Positions 1-11,903 of a stretch of DNA of 64,000 nucleotides are shown piece by piece. The stretch lies in NCBI RefSeq assembly GCF_047496725.1, contig NC_132982.1, forward strand, positions 2,511,501 to 2,575,500, written 5' to 3'. The stretch comes from Anoplolepis gracilipes (lineage: Eukaryota > Arthropoda > Insecta > Hymenoptera > Formicidae). The translations under genes were made by a program, and so were the position numbers. The notes beneath the pieces were generated by a model that saw only the letters and a program-made list of their open reading frames with translations, was not told where the DNA came from and ran no database searches. Every line of letters starts with the position of its first letter. Position 1 is the stretch's first letter.

Positions 1-62
1 TTTTTCAAATCAAAATTATTACACTTTAATTAAATTATATAAATTGCGTATACAAATTTCAG

Positions 63-242
63 TATGTCGATAATGTCAAGAATGAAACTCATTGGACGTA
101 TGCAGCGGTGGCCTGCTTGAATCCAGGAGCAATTCGCACTTCTATCGAGGAGTCTGAAATTACTTACGGTGATTTGATGATAGTCCAGCCCTTCGAAAAC
201 ACTTGGGACATTCTGGAACTAACTGGAGAATCCATTAAAAAG
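63..242 (+). CDS. 5'-nucleotidase/apyrase family protein, internal exon (third from last)
   Basis: This 180-nt exon (60 codons, phase 0 to 0) starts after a TTTCAG acceptor and encodes part of the C-terminal substrate-binding domain of the 5'-nucleotidase family. The stretch LNPGAIRTSI corresponds to the LNGGGIRSPI segment of CD73-type enzymes, whose Arg contacts substrate. Further on, YGDLMIVQPFENTWDILEL matches the family's conserved core with a Pro-Phe. Family members remove phosphate from extracellular nucleotides (AMP in 5'-nucleotidases, ATP/ADP in insect apyrases), and which activity applies cannot be told from this half. The donor after AAAAAG is GTCATA, a weak site, but it gives a clean protein join to the next exon. 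The metal-binding N-terminal domain lies to the left of the window. Confidence 0.85.
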
Positions 243-500
243 GTCATAAATTAAATTTCTTGCTAAAATATAATTTTCGGTGTCTGATAAAAATATTGAT
301 AAATTTATCGAGATGTAATCTAAGTATTTCATTTAAGATCAATTGTAGAAAGAAAAAAACTGCAATTTTGCGTCGCGTAAAATAACAGTAACGTCGTACA
401 AACACGTAAATGTAAACGTGCATTAACGGTGGCCTATTTTTGGGGATGTGAAGATTGAATAATGACCAGAGTGAATTAAATTTTATACTTTTTCTCGTAG

Positions 501-595
501 ATCCTGGAAACCGGAGGTCTCTTAATTTGGTCCGGGTTAAAAATTACTTACAAAGAGGTCGATAAAAAACGAACTGTGGTCGACGTTAAAATCAG
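501..595 (+). CDS. 5'-nucleotidase/apyrase family protein, internal exon (second from last)
   Basis: A 95-nt exon between TTTCTCGTAG and a GTAAAA donor, entering at phase 0 and leaving two bases. It encodes ILETGGLLIWSGLKITY followed by a charged turn and VVDVKI, matching the FLQVGGIHVVYD region of the family's C-terminal domain. Compared with CD73-type proteins, the His/Gly-rich loop normally found just before this point, roughly 15 residues, is absent at the junction. Either this lineage has a shortened loop or a small exon was missed in the 243-500 intron, where I saw no candidate. Confidence 0.82.
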
Positions 596-743
596 GTAAA
601 ATTTCTTATTGACAGAATATTTCATTGATTTTGCAAAGAAAGTTGAAGCATAAGTTGAATCTGATATTCTTACATTTTACATTATATATCGATTTTATTT
701 TGAAAATTAATAGCGATTTTAACTTTGTTTTACGTACTGACAG

Positions 744-975
744 GTGTCAGGCTTGCGAATATCCGGTATTCGAGGATTTGGTGTACGATCAATGGTACAG
801 ATTGGTTGTGCCAAGTTTCTTGATATCCGGCGGAGACGGCTATCCTATTTTCAAGAATAATAGTCGTAATCACGAAATCGGCGAGCGCGATGTAGATTAT
901 CTTATAAATTACGTGAAGAAAATGAGCCCTATATTGACGGGAACCGAGAGGCGTATAACTTTTGTACAGTCTTAA
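744..975 (+). CDS. 5'-nucleotidase/apyrase family protein, terminal exon
   Basis: A 232-nt terminal exon. Its first base completes an Arg codon with the previous exon, and it ends at TAA 973-975. It encodes a Cys-x-x-Cys pair (CQAC), then VVPSFLISGGDGYPIF, the family's signature F-x-x-x-GGDG loop that stacks on the nucleotide base, and ends with RRITFVQS. CD73 homologues continue with a hydrophobic GPI-anchor signal; here the chain stops at the end of the folded domain. The product is therefore expected to be soluble or secreted, as in salivary apyrases and some insect 5'-nucleotidases. That is inference, because the signal peptide is off-window. Confidence 0.88.
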
Positions 976-1071
976 AACTCGGCAGATTATATTTCGCGAT
1001 AGTAAAGTTGCATTTGAAGAGATTGCATTTATTAACAAAATATTACGTTTAGAAAAGACTTTGATTACAGA

Positions 1072-1077
1072 AATAAA
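1072..1077 (+). terminator. Poly(A) signal of the 5'-nucleotidase gene
   Basis: AATAAA lies about 97 nt after the stop codon, in AT-rich sequence. It is the first canonical hexamer downstream and suits a short 3' UTR. Confidence 0.6.
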
Positions 1078-1160
1078 ATTTCATAAAATTAATATTTTAT
1101 ACACTAAGATATATTTAATAGATTATATACATTATATCTATAAATATATTGAGTATTAAT

Positions 1161-1300
1161 AATAGATTGTAAAATATATAATAATATATAAAAATTGTAA
1201 TAAATAGATTGTAAAATATATAATAATATATAAAAATTGTAATAAATAGATTGTAAAATATATAATAATATATAAAAATTGTAATAAATAGATTGTATAT
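1161..1300. repeat. Tandem repeat, 42-bp unit, just over three copies
   Basis: Units start at 1161, 1203 and 1245 with a partial fourth at 1287. Each begins AATAGATTGTAAAATATATA, and the copies are essentially identical, so the array looks young. Confidence 0.9.
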
Positions 1301-1845
1301 TAATATTTAATAATAGATCGAAAAAAAATTTTAATTATTTACCAAAGAATTAAAAAAAAATTATTTTTATACACTTTGAAATAAAATATAATAAAAGCAT
1401 GTGCGCATTGCACTATTATATATATTTTCTTGATATAAGGAGTCTCTCTTAAAATTCTTGTTGAACAATTTTTAAAAAGTTTAACAAACAAATCTCGTAC
1501 ACATAAAAAACTTGGTGCAGCTCGCGTGATAGTTGTAAGAAAGCAGGAAACGTCGGTTGCTTATCTTGCGGTATCTCGGGAGATCGGGGCAGATGAAGCA
1601 TTTAAATAATGTATCGAACAGGTGAAATAGCAGCTGTTCGTGTTCCTCCCCTCGACCAGAACGCGCGAATCGCTTTGTAGCACCGGCAAGAAACGCTGCT
1701 TTTTAGCGGCGAAAGAAAGAAAAAAAGCACTCTGCAACAGACCGATTAAAATAAACTCGGACATATGCATCTTCACCAATTTATATATTTAATTATATCC
1801 CTACTATTCATCACGTTCTTCCAATATTTTATCCTTTACTGTGCA

Positions 1846-1894
<49 letters not shown>

Positions 1895-2114
1895 TATATA
1901 TATATATATATATGTATGTAGCATATAATTATCATGTTAATTTCTCTTCAGAAATTTATTTTTTAAGGTAATATTTTAAAGAAGCATTTTTTTTAATCCA
2001 TATCCATTTATAGAAAATTTTTTGTTCAGAATTAAGTTTCTTATCAGATCAGAAAATCTGGCAGGAACGTTTGGTACCACGTATATGTACATATATATAC
2101 GAGTATATATCCTA

Positions 2115-2162
<48 letters not shown>

Positions 2163-2763
2163 AAATAGTTTAATTATTTTTTAAGAAAAGTATAAATTTG
2201 CAATAAGCACATGTAAATATATATATATATGTGTATGTATATATTATAACTGCTCATTGAAAATTCATACTTTTTTTTAAAAAATAATGAAACTGTATTT
2301 TCTTTATACTAATTAATTTTTCTTATTATTTTATACATAAAAATTTTGAAATAATTGAAAATAAACTTTTACTTATTTATTTATTTTATGAAATAGCTTA
2401 TGTAAAATATTATATCGAATAACATCTTGTAAACTAATCAATTTTTGGTTAGTCTAGCCTTATAATTTTTTACATCAAATATTGCGAATAATCAATTTAT
2501 ATAACAAAATTAGATGGTTTTATTTGAAAAAGAAATAAATTGATCCTTTTACATGATCTTCAAAAATAATCTTGTTAGATTAAAATTCACAATTATTAAT
2601 TCTTTTTTCCTTCAAAATCCTATAAATTTGGTCTAAAACATCTTTGACGTTTTTATGACGTTAAAGTTTGTTTATACATTTTGTAACACTTTAAATGCCC
2701 TACTTTATATATACATATAATACGTTGTATGTATCGTAATTTTTTTGCCATAACAAGAACGTA
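1301..2763. other. Intergenic AT-rich spacer with TA microsatellites
   Basis: No gene was seen. It holds (TA)n runs at about 1849-1912 and 2121-2159. A slightly GC-richer patch at 1510-1760 has an open frame on the minus strand but no splice or codon support. Confidence 0.6.
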
Positions 2764-3166
2764 ATGCATGTATGTACACGATGTGCGATTTGCCGGATGT
2801 CTTACAAGCGCGATAGCGTCGCGACGACAATGAGGAGGCCGCGACGGCGCGACGTCTGGCGAGCAAGTCCAGGAGGCGGAGGCAGCTGCGCTGTCAAGTC
2901 GCGCGATCAGCGAGACTCAGTTTTGGTGGAGGGAACAGAAGGAGAAGGAGGGACAAAGCATGAACGGAGATGAACGGAGTGCGTGAATGGAAGTTGAACG
3001 GAGAACGCTGAGATATCACCAGTGCCGTCACGTAGTGACAGAGCACCAATCTCCTCTAGTCGACGAAATTAACTTCGCCAAGGTTTTTCGACTCGTTTCA
3101 TCGTACTCGTGTAATTTATTTGTATACAGTCGCGAAATAAATCGATTATTATATGTAGATTGAAAT

Positions 3167-3432
3167 TTTGACATTTTGACATTTTGAAGTTTCTTCATTT
3201 TGACATTTTCTTTATTTTGATATTTCTTTTTCATTTTTACATATCTTCATTTTGACATTTTGCGAAATAAATCGATTATTATATATAGAATGAAATTTTG
3301 ACATTTTGACATTTCTTCATTTTGACATTTTGAGGTTTCTTCATTTTGACATTTTGACATTTTCTTTATTTTGTTTTTTTTTTCATTTTGACATATCTTC
3401 AGTTTGATATTTCTTCATTTTGACATTTTCTC
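3167..3432. repeat. Degenerate TTCATTTTGACATT minisatellite (family F fragment)
   Basis: Repeated TTCATTTTGACATTTC-like units are followed at about 3425-3475 by a flank ending AACCCATCGATGTTCGACCC. The same unit and flank occur at 8142-8342, so this is a fragment of the dispersed element called family F here. It lies inside the promoter block of the Orange-domain gene. Confidence 0.75.
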
Positions 3433-3504
3433 TTCAAAAAAGAGAGGAGAAAAAACCCATCGATGTTCGACCCTGCGCATCGGCCGAGAGTAAGAAAGAC
3501 AAGG

Positions 3505-3511
<7 letters not shown>

Positions 3512-3565
<54 letters not shown>

Positions 3566-3567
3566 TG
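3512..3567. repeat. (GA)n microsatellite
   Basis: A near-pure GA dinucleotide run with a few AAA/GTG interruptions, in the 5' region of the Orange-domain gene. Confidence 0.85.
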
Positions 3568-4301
3568 AGAGAGGGACAGAGACGGAGAAAGACGAGCGCG
3601 CGCCGACGACGGCTGTCATGGTGGCAGATCTGCCTTCTGGCAGGAGGGTCTCGACCTGCCAGCACTCGGCGTTACCTGCCAGCGCGCGCGCGCGTCCGTT
3701 TAGTGTCTCCGAAGTCGCGCACTACGATGGATCGCGGAGCCGGTAGCGCGTGGTGAACGCTCCAGGAGGTGCCGAAACACCTCTCGAAGGAAGAAGCGTC
3801 GCGCGAATATATCGCGCACGATATCGCGGTGGGATCGCGCGAAATATTATATATCTCGCGTCCATCCGTATATAATTTCGCCGAGAATTCTGCGACGAGG
3901 TAAAGAGGAGGCGCGAGCAGTCCCCAGGAGAGGCGATACGATCGATCCGTCAAAAGCAGCCGTAGTAGCAGCAGTAGAAGTCTCGACATTCGCGAAATCG
4001 CCCGCCCGCTGGCGATGGCAGAGATGTATTGCTCGTGACGTCACGGAATTCCTCTTCGGTGCTGGAGCGAGCGGCCCGCGAGCACTTGTCATCGTGCCTT
4101 CTCGTTGTCGCATAGCTGACAACGAAGCGAGTAAAGAGAGAAGAAGAGTGAAGAAGAGAGAAGAAGAGTGCGAGAGGAAGATAAAGAGAGAGAGAGAGAG
4201 AGAGAGAAGGAAAGAGACGGAAGAGTCTCTCGCGAAGAAGAGAGATAGGAAGAACGTGGGCGTTGAGTGATTGTTGTCGGTGCTAGTTTCCATCGGGAGT
4301 C

Positions 4302-4343
4302 ATGAGGGACACAAGCGATATGATGGAGGACGCCCTGTCGGAG
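4302..4343 (+). CDS. Orange-like-domain protein without bHLH, coding exon 1
   Basis: Fourteen codons, MRDTSDMMEDALSE, ending at a consensus donor GAG|GTACGT with phase 0. This is the first ATG after the CpG-rich leader. The exon joins in phase with 13960-14053 and 19890-20641 (42 + 94 + 752 nt = 296 codons including stop). The short Met/Asp/Glu-rich start fits the acidic character of the rest of the protein. Confidence 0.6.
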
Positions 4344-5514
4344 GTACGTAATCATCGATATCAATCGGCCCACATTCTCGATTCGCGCGATCTTTCAGCT
4401 TGAGTTGGAAAACGAACTCGAGCTTTAAACTGCCAGAACGTGAGGTGTTGCCGCAACGCATTTTTAAATCATGAAAAAGTGTTGTCAGCGATGCTCATGG
4501 AGTAGCGAATGTCTCTTTTATTTATTATACACATTCTTTAGTCAAATCGTCTCTTCTTCTCGAGAAATATACGTTGAAATAATTATAGCTCTTGGACAAA
4601 TAATTGGAAATAAATTTTACATGTGGACTTTAATAGAATTTTAAATTAAGATTTGATATAGATTGAAGAGAGATGCCACAGAAATAATAATTCTCCTTAT
4701 TTTTGCAAGCAAAAGTTATTTTTAAAAAACGATTAAAGGAGATGTAAGGGAATATTTTGTGAGTTTGAGATACGCAATATAAATAGCTTTTAAGATATTA
4801 AAATTGTGAGTATATTCGTTACTTAATTTGTGTAAATATTCTGCATAGTTACTCTTATCATTAATAAAGAAAAACAATAAATATGCAATAATGATAATGT
4901 AACAATAAAACAACGCCGCAAATGATAAGGATGATAAGGAGGACCTGATGGACAAATAGAAAAATCTCGTAACATTTTCGCTCCGTACCAACTTAATCGC
5001 TCTGAATTACTGCGATGTTGATACAGATTGTTTTCACTGATTACTCACTCGATAAGCACATAAATAGCACTTGTATGTTATTTGTGTTACTGACATCTTA
5101 ATCATCAATTTTTCGTGGAAAGAGAGAGTTTGAGATTCGTATATATCTCTTCTATAATAATTCTCTCTGTTGGATATTCTCGGAAAAATTTGACCGATAA
5201 TCACCTATATTTACGATCGCATCCCTGCCAAAACCCTCTTTGCACCTGCCCGAAATCGATTGCAAATTGGCCTTTTTTTATTCCTTTCCTACCTTGCACA
5301 CTCGTTCGTTTTCGGTGCGATTGCGCGAAACAAATTCTTCTTTTCTTTTTTTTTTTGTTTCGCGAAAATCAATGGATTCGGATAATAACCGCTTGTCATT
5401 TCTATTGACTTTTCATATATTAAAAAGCGATATTATTACATAAAAAAAGTTTTGTATACTTACAGGAAGACAAATCTGCAAACTTTTCTCTCATTCTCCT
5501 TCTACGATGATTTA

Positions 5515-6131
5515 TAAGGGCCTACTTTAACAATATAAAAAATTGATAATTTTTCGGAATGCTTTTTAAAGAATAAAAATTAAAAATTGATGGTTAAATA
5601 GTATGTCAATATTTTTGAATCTTGGATATTTAGTCTTTTTTTTTCATTTAATTCAAAAATGTATAATTGATATGCTGCTCGTGTAATTATCTAAAATGAA
5701 TAAATTCGATCTAGTTTTATTCCGTAGAATATTTATGAGATATTGAATTTAACTTTAATAAAAAAAAATGAAAAATAATAGGGCAAGGTTATTTTAAAAT
5801 TAACTATTTCAATTTTGCTGAAATTTATTTATTTTTTGAATACGAGAAAATCATTAATTATTAAAACAAGTAAAAAATTAATCGTTAATTATTAATTTTT
5901 TAGATTCTATTAAGGTTCAGGTCAAAAAGAAGTTCTCCGGTCCATTAGGTTTCAAGATATCCGTCAACACCAACATTGAAAATAGTATCTTGAGAAAAAC
6001 GCGTTTAAAGTTAGCTCTGTCAATTTCGCAACTTCTCAGTAAAATTTGAAAGAGATATTTTTCGCACTTTGAAAAAAATGTACAAAAGAAGGACAATTTT
6101 TTTGATTCCCTAAAGCAAACTGTGCCCTTAA
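5515..6131 (+). repeat. Family E repeat, near full length
   Basis: About 617 bp, starting ATAAGGGCCTACTTTAACAA and ending CTGTGCCCTTAA, so the two ends are imperfect inverted repeats. The interior shares ordered blocks with copies at 18341-19662, 32862-33485, 35802-36385, 42330-42875 and 44767-46380. No coding capacity was seen. It is probably a non-autonomous DNA transposon. Confidence 0.65.
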
Positions 6132-6419
6132 ATCTCTTTTATAGAGCGAAGAGCTCGCGTATCTACCCTCGGCGATAATAATTCTGATTTTATCCACGCG
6201 ATGTGCGCGATTTATGCGACGCGGGGGTGGATTATAGAGGCAACCCTTTTTCTCTTATCCGCTCGGTGTTTTCCGACCTCGGCCGAGTGTTATTAACAGT
6301 AAAAAGGGGCGCGTATATCGATTTAAGCGTCCGTTATTACCCTCTTTTCACCCGACACTATGGAATTACATCGATCGTTGCCTGACAAAATTGTCATCTT
6401 TATTACAATGTTTTCTTTT

Positions 6420-6425
<6 letters not shown>

Positions 6426-6469
<44 letters not shown>
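6426..6469. repeat. (CT)n microsatellite
   Basis: About 22 pure CT units within intron 1. Confidence 0.9.
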
Positions 6470-6476
<7 letters not shown>

Positions 6477-7381
6477 CTCCTCTCTTTACGCCCTTTTATC
6501 ATCGCGTGATAACTGTAATTTCCTGTTTACGAATCTTAGATCTGCTTTTTGAATTCTAAGTCCTCTTTTCTCTCGTTTCCTCGACGTCTACTTAGTTATT
6601 TATCTCTCGACTTCGATCTTCGCGCGTTGCGAGTCATCTCTCGCCGCACGAGAGTTTTCTCGTTTAAAATTCTATCGGAACGACGGCTGGGGGTGAATTA
6701 GAATTTCAAATTGAATCCCATTGCGCCCTTTTCTGCAGTTAACTGCATTCCCGATGTTCATGCGCTTCCTCGGAACTTTCCAGGGAAAGAAATATCTTTC
6801 GAGAAATGCAATCTTGCATAAAATGTAGAGGTTGGTCGCTCGATGCTCCTCGTCCTCCTCTTTCTTTTTTCGCAGTTTCGATATTTGTATTTATTGCAAC
6901 GAGCGGAATAAGTCTCTCGAGTTTGCCTCAATAATTCACCGAAACTTTGATCATCTCTCTTCCAAGTTCTTCACTTTACGATTTTTCTTTCTTCTTTCGC
7001 GCTATCTCTCGAGTTGAAACACGTTCGAATTTAATTTAGAATTCCTTTCGGTTTTCTTGAAAATGAGAATAACAAAATAAATCAGATCTTGCGCTCTTAC
7101 AAAGATAAAAAAATAGTTTGCATTATATATTTTGCTATTCATTTGTATACACAGAGTGTCTTACAAGGAAATGTATGGAAGTGCCTCCTCCGATTTTAAT
7201 GCGCTTTGAATATGTTGTAGTTTAAGTCAAAATAGAAGACACGTATATTTTATACGTGCTTTTTCGGCCGTGAAAGGAGGTGAAACACTTTTGAGAAAAA
7301 TCGGTTTTTATACTTTTGAACAATCAAACGTCGAAACGATAAGAGATATAAACAAAGTTTTGAATAAAAGTTTTATGATAT

Positions 7382-8046
7382 TTAACCCTTTGAGTAACAG
7401 CGGGTTACCCAGAGACCCACCTTTTTTTTCGTAGTTTTTTATTGTTTCAACTACTTTTTTATCAACAAATACCGGATTTTTTGTTTCTACAGAGTCTCTA
7501 GAACATCAATAAGTGTAAAAAAATATGAACAGTCATTAATTGTTAATTGCAAAAATACCATATATAAACAAACAGTCAAAATTAGTACTTTTTTTTACGA
7601 AAAAATGCATTTTCTACTAATCTATTATGACAATAAATACGGCAATTTTTTTATAATCTTAGTACACTCTAAAGTATTTTTCAGAATTTTTTTAGAATTT
7701 TCCACCGTGTGGTTTTTGTTAAATCCTCCTTTTTTTGATAAAAAATATTTAAAAAACAATATTTTCTGTTCTAAATTAAAAATAACAGTCGTATTCTTTT
7801 TTAAATTTTTTTTCTGAAGGTTTTTTTAGATCGCAGAATCTGAATTTAAAGGAAAAAAAATTTTATTTCCAAAATTTAATATAGGGATCCAATGTGGCGG
7901 AAGTAAAATTTCGTCTACCATTGGATCCGCCATCTTGAATTTTGAAAATCTGACAACGGATTCAAAATGAGCGACCCCAAAAACCCTTATATACCAAATT
8001 TTATAAAATACTAACAATTAGAAAAATTCGTGACTCAAAGGGTTAA
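7382..8046 (+). mobile_element. Family D, TTAA-flanked piggyBac-like MITE (copy 1)
   Basis: TTAA at both ends (7382-7385 and 8043-8046) flanks inverted termini CCCTTTGAGTAACAG and CGTGACTCAAAGGG. The interior is nearly identical, in opposite orientation, to the copy at 28994-29643. TTAA duplication with CCC-starting ends is the known mark of piggyBac-superfamily elements. The 60-90-residue Phe-rich frames inside are AT-rich artefacts, and no transposase is present. Confidence 0.8.
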
Positions 8047-8141
8047 TGTACTTTAAAATTGCATAATTAAATTTTTCAAAAATTGAAGGGAGGAGGGGTC
8101 ATGTTTTCGAAAAATATGACATTTTCCTCATTTTGATATCT

Positions 8142-8285
8142 CTTCATTTTGACATTTCTTCATTTTGACATTTCTTCATTTTGACATTTCTTCATTTTGA
8201 CATTTCTTCATTTTGACATTTCTTCATTTTGACATTTCTTCATTTTGGCATTTTCTTCATTTTGATATTTCCTTCATTTTGCTAT
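8142..8285. repeat. Minisatellite, 16-bp TTCATTTTGACATTTC unit
   Basis: About eight to nine near-identical units within family F. Confidence 0.85.
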
Positions 8286-10206
8286 TTTCTCTTCAAGAAA
8301 GGGAAGAGAAAAGGGGGGAAAAACCCATCGATGTTTGACCCTATAGTTTAAAACTGCATAATCAAATTTTTCGAAATCTTTTGCCATCAAGCATTAAAAA
8401 TAAAAATAATAATTTTACGAAGATATTTTTCTCTCGACACAAATAGAAACACACTATCTATAGTGTAATTGATATCGTAAAATATAATTTTGTATTTAAA
8501 TGTAATACCAAGATATACTGGAGGACTCACAAACTCAACTCGAATGCGACTCGTGTGTCGTTTACAAAATATAAGCGATTCATTCATTCATTCAGTCTCC
8601 GCTTAAATCTCGAGATACATACTCGACTCTGTCGAGTTTTCTTCGAAATTCCGTGTACTCTTTTAGGACCACCCATTTCAAGTCGCGCGGCGCTCTTTGA
8701 ATTCGGAATTCGTCTCCTCGGCACCTCTTACATCCGTTCGCCTGGCAACCAACGTGGAGATGACTGTGCACCGAAGTGGTCAAACGTGTCCCTTTACTAG
8801 CGTACGTGCTGTAGTTACTCTGCCTTCTCGTTCTATTTATATCCCCCGTGTCTCGATAAAGACTGAAGAGAAATACTCTCGTCGTCTAAGGACGAGAAGG
8901 CCTCCGAATATATCCGAACAAAATCAAAAACGGACCGTCCCCGAGAACATCTGTCACTCTATTCAAAGTCGGTCCGATCTCCAAGATTCCGTGATTCTCA
9001 ATCATTTTCCGTCTTCGCGACTTTCAACTGACTTTGTGAGATTTAATTAATTTCGTTTTTCTTTCAAACGCTTAATTTTCACAATTATCGATATTCATTT
9101 CGAAAAATTAATTTCGGATTTTTGTGACGTGATGGAATCGCGACTCGGTTTGCGAATTAATTAAGCGAATTGGTAATCTGCTCGAGACAAAGTGTAAGAA
9201 TTATTGTTGTTTCGTGATTTTGATTGGCTGGCATTTTCGAGGGACAAAATTACTTTTACATGAAACAGCGACGTTGAAACTAGTAAAATCTCCATCTATC
9301 AATTTGCCTAATTGAATCGCGTTTATGTTTATTATTTCGTTCGAATGCTGATTGACATCTGCTACGGCACGAATCGATCATCCGAATCGCGGTTTTCATT
9401 GGTTCAAAATAGATGGATTCATTTTCAATATGTTTTCAATATTTTTCGATAATAATTAAAAATACAATATTAAATCATTTTTATTAATACTTATTTATTT
9501 ATTATGTTATTATTTATTTATTTATTTTTATTTATTTATTATTTATTATTATTATTACCTATTTATTATTACCTATTTATTTATTATTTATTAACTTATT
9601 TATGATTTATTTTTATTAGTTAAGAATTAAATAACTACATATTACGAAAGATTTTAATAAAAAAAAGAACGTAGAAAAATTGTATAATTAATTAATTTGT
9701 ATATATGTATAAATTAATATAAAATTTAAATTCTGAGTGCTAGAGAGATGTAAGATAACGTTTTTGAATTCATATATTTCTCAAATTTTACAACCTAACG
9801 GTGCATATGAAATATTTTTTTTCCGTAATACAATCGCGACGAATCACTGTAGTGGATTATTCTCTCTAGTTGGCCGGAGATAACCGGGCGTGTCTGCGAC
9901 CCGTTAACTAAACACTCGCGTTTTACTCGCGATCGATGGCCCGAATATCCGAATGGCCGTCACGAAGGGGCGACGTCCGTAGTTTGTTGCGCGTATTTTC
10001 GTTTCCGCGTATCAATTGCGCAAGCTCAAAAGCATTAAAAACCACACACATTCGTGTTCCTTGTCACGAGAAAAAAAAAAGGGTAAATAAATTTTTCTGC
10101 CAACCGTCCAAAATTTGCATACATCGGCCAAACACGATTCCATTACCGGCAATAATCTGCATCACAGCTTGGTTCCATTCACCTCCCTGTGAGACTTGGA
10201 AACTGT

Positions 10207-10233
10207 AAAAAAAAAAAAAAAAAAAAAAAAAAA
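10207..10233. repeat. 27-nt poly-A run
   Basis: A homopolymer followed by GA repeats. No retroposed gene was recognised upstream, so the origin is unclear. Confidence 0.8.
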
Positions 10234-11903
10234 GAGAGAGAAAGAGAAAAATGGATTCCCAGATTTATTTATGCTCCTCGATTTCACGATTAGAATGTAT
10301 TCTGGCATTTGGATTTTATGCGGAATAAATACGATAAGGCAATTCGACGCAACGAATTCGAATTTGCATGCGTTTATCGCGCGTGTCGATTTAATCGAAG
10401 AGACTTAAGAATGACTATCAAACGACAAAAGACGTTATCGGAGCTTTCGCGCTCGCCATATTTTAGCCTTCCCCTCGTTCGATTATCCTCTCGACGATCC
10501 GGCGAAAGCCTTAAAATTTATACACACAATACAAAATCTTGTCTCTCACCTCTCGTTTGCATATATCGATTATATCGCGATCGGACGTGCATGTTATTCC
10601 TTGGATTCGAAGCGAAGACAGAGATGACTCGAATATCCGAGCTCGTTCTCTCTCTCAATGTATTTCCATATCGATGTAATTAGCGGCGAAAAGCCGCGAA
10701 TGTATCGATTCGAACGTATCGAGTTATGGCCGTAATTTTCATCATTAAAGTTATTTTCCGTAATGACGATAATTAGCACGCGACGAAGTCGGTCGAAGTG
10801 CTTTTCGATATTTTTAGTACGCTATTTTCGCATCGTAATCGACGTCAGAATGACTCGGGCATGGAATCTCCCGTAATGCATATTAATTTACACACAAGAA
10901 CCAGTATGTGTGTGTGTGTGTGTTAAATACATTGTTGCGAGCCAGGGCTATAATTTCATCCTATTATCGCGGAAACATCGTGCAACATCGCGTCCGTATG
11001 TATTTAGGTCGAGAATATTAATTACGCGATGAATATTTAATCGCAATCGCATATATCCTACTTTACTATTTCATAAAACTCGGTTTAGAAATTATTTTGA
11101 TCGTTCGTATGTTTTTTTTTTTTTTTTTTTAATTTCTGTCGAATGATCGACGCAATCGTTTTAATTTCCATTCCGCAAACTTTCACGAGTGCACGCGTTC
11201 TCGCTTTCACCCGTCCCTGAGGAAATTGGCCGGCGTGTTGGCAAGAGTTGGTGTGCCTTCAGAGAAAAACCCTTTTCAATTTTCTTCCTTCCCTTCCAAA
11301 AAGACACCACTTGTGAGTAACCTTGAGCTTTGCACAGGAATCGATTTTTGTGCTTCCTGTAATACAAATCGACACGCTTCCTTCCAAATTTCTGCGATAC
11401 AATACAATTATTTGTTCCGTTTATTGTCTTGGCCACTGGGTTACTGGGTACGCAATTGTCTGTTTGTATCTCGTCAACTCGGGAAGATAAATTTTGGATA
11501 TTTTATAAAGAGTCAAGGTCGATCGTAAACCCCCCTGTCTTTCTTGGCTGGCCGAATCGTTAAAAAGAGACACATATATATTGTCGCTATAAGAGAATTT
11601 CTATTATGCTTACCTGCCGCGTAAAAGTGCCGAGTGAAAGTGTTGGCAATTTTTTTTACTGCTAATCCGTTTATGGTTATTGCTGGGAATGTACCATGTG
11701 TAGAATTATACGAGCGCGTTGAAGAATCCTGGTTAATAGTTGAAAGCTTGATGCAACACAGATTATAACTGTGTGTTGTATAACTGCTGCTTATTTATGA
11801 GAGAGAATATTTATGAGAGATAGAGGTATAAGTAGTAAAAAATGATAATAAATATATAAATATATAATAAATCTTCGATAGATAATAATACGTTATTTAT
11901 ATA

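Larger units (their letters stand above)
2764..4301 (+). promoter_or_regulatory. GC/CpG-rich promoter and 5' UTR region of the Orange-domain gene
   Basis: Base composition switches from AT-rich to CpG-rich at about 2764 and stays so up to the start codon at 4302. A TCAGT initiator-like motif occurs near 2918. GA-rich tracts (about 3512-3567 and 4185-4206), typical of insect GAGA-type promoters and 5' leaders, sit close to the coding start. No TATA box is evident. The TSS cannot be fixed from sequence. Both strands carry long low-complexity frames here (Arg-Glu or Ser-Leu runs); these are microsatellite artefacts. Confidence 0.5.
7141..8345 (+). repeat. Family F element, interrupted by a D element
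   Basis: The unit begins near ACAGAGTGTCTTACAAGG and resumes after the D insertion with TGTACTTTAAAATTGCATAA. It then runs into a 16-bp minisatellite and ends with a purine-rich stretch and CATCGATGTTTGACCC. The right part recurs upstream of the Orange-domain gene (3167-3475). No ORF was seen. Class unknown; an element with an internal minisatellite could be Helitron-like, but no Helitron ends were identified. Confidence 0.55.

Noticed and set aside
3420..3756. Long Arg-Glu and Ser-Leu frames across the GA tract
   Set aside because: Produced by the dinucleotide repeat; all frames are open regardless of coding.
7605..7817. Phe-rich 70-codon frame, repeated at 29225-29500
   Set aside because: Lies inside the D transposon in both places; composition is poly-T driven and unlike a transposase.
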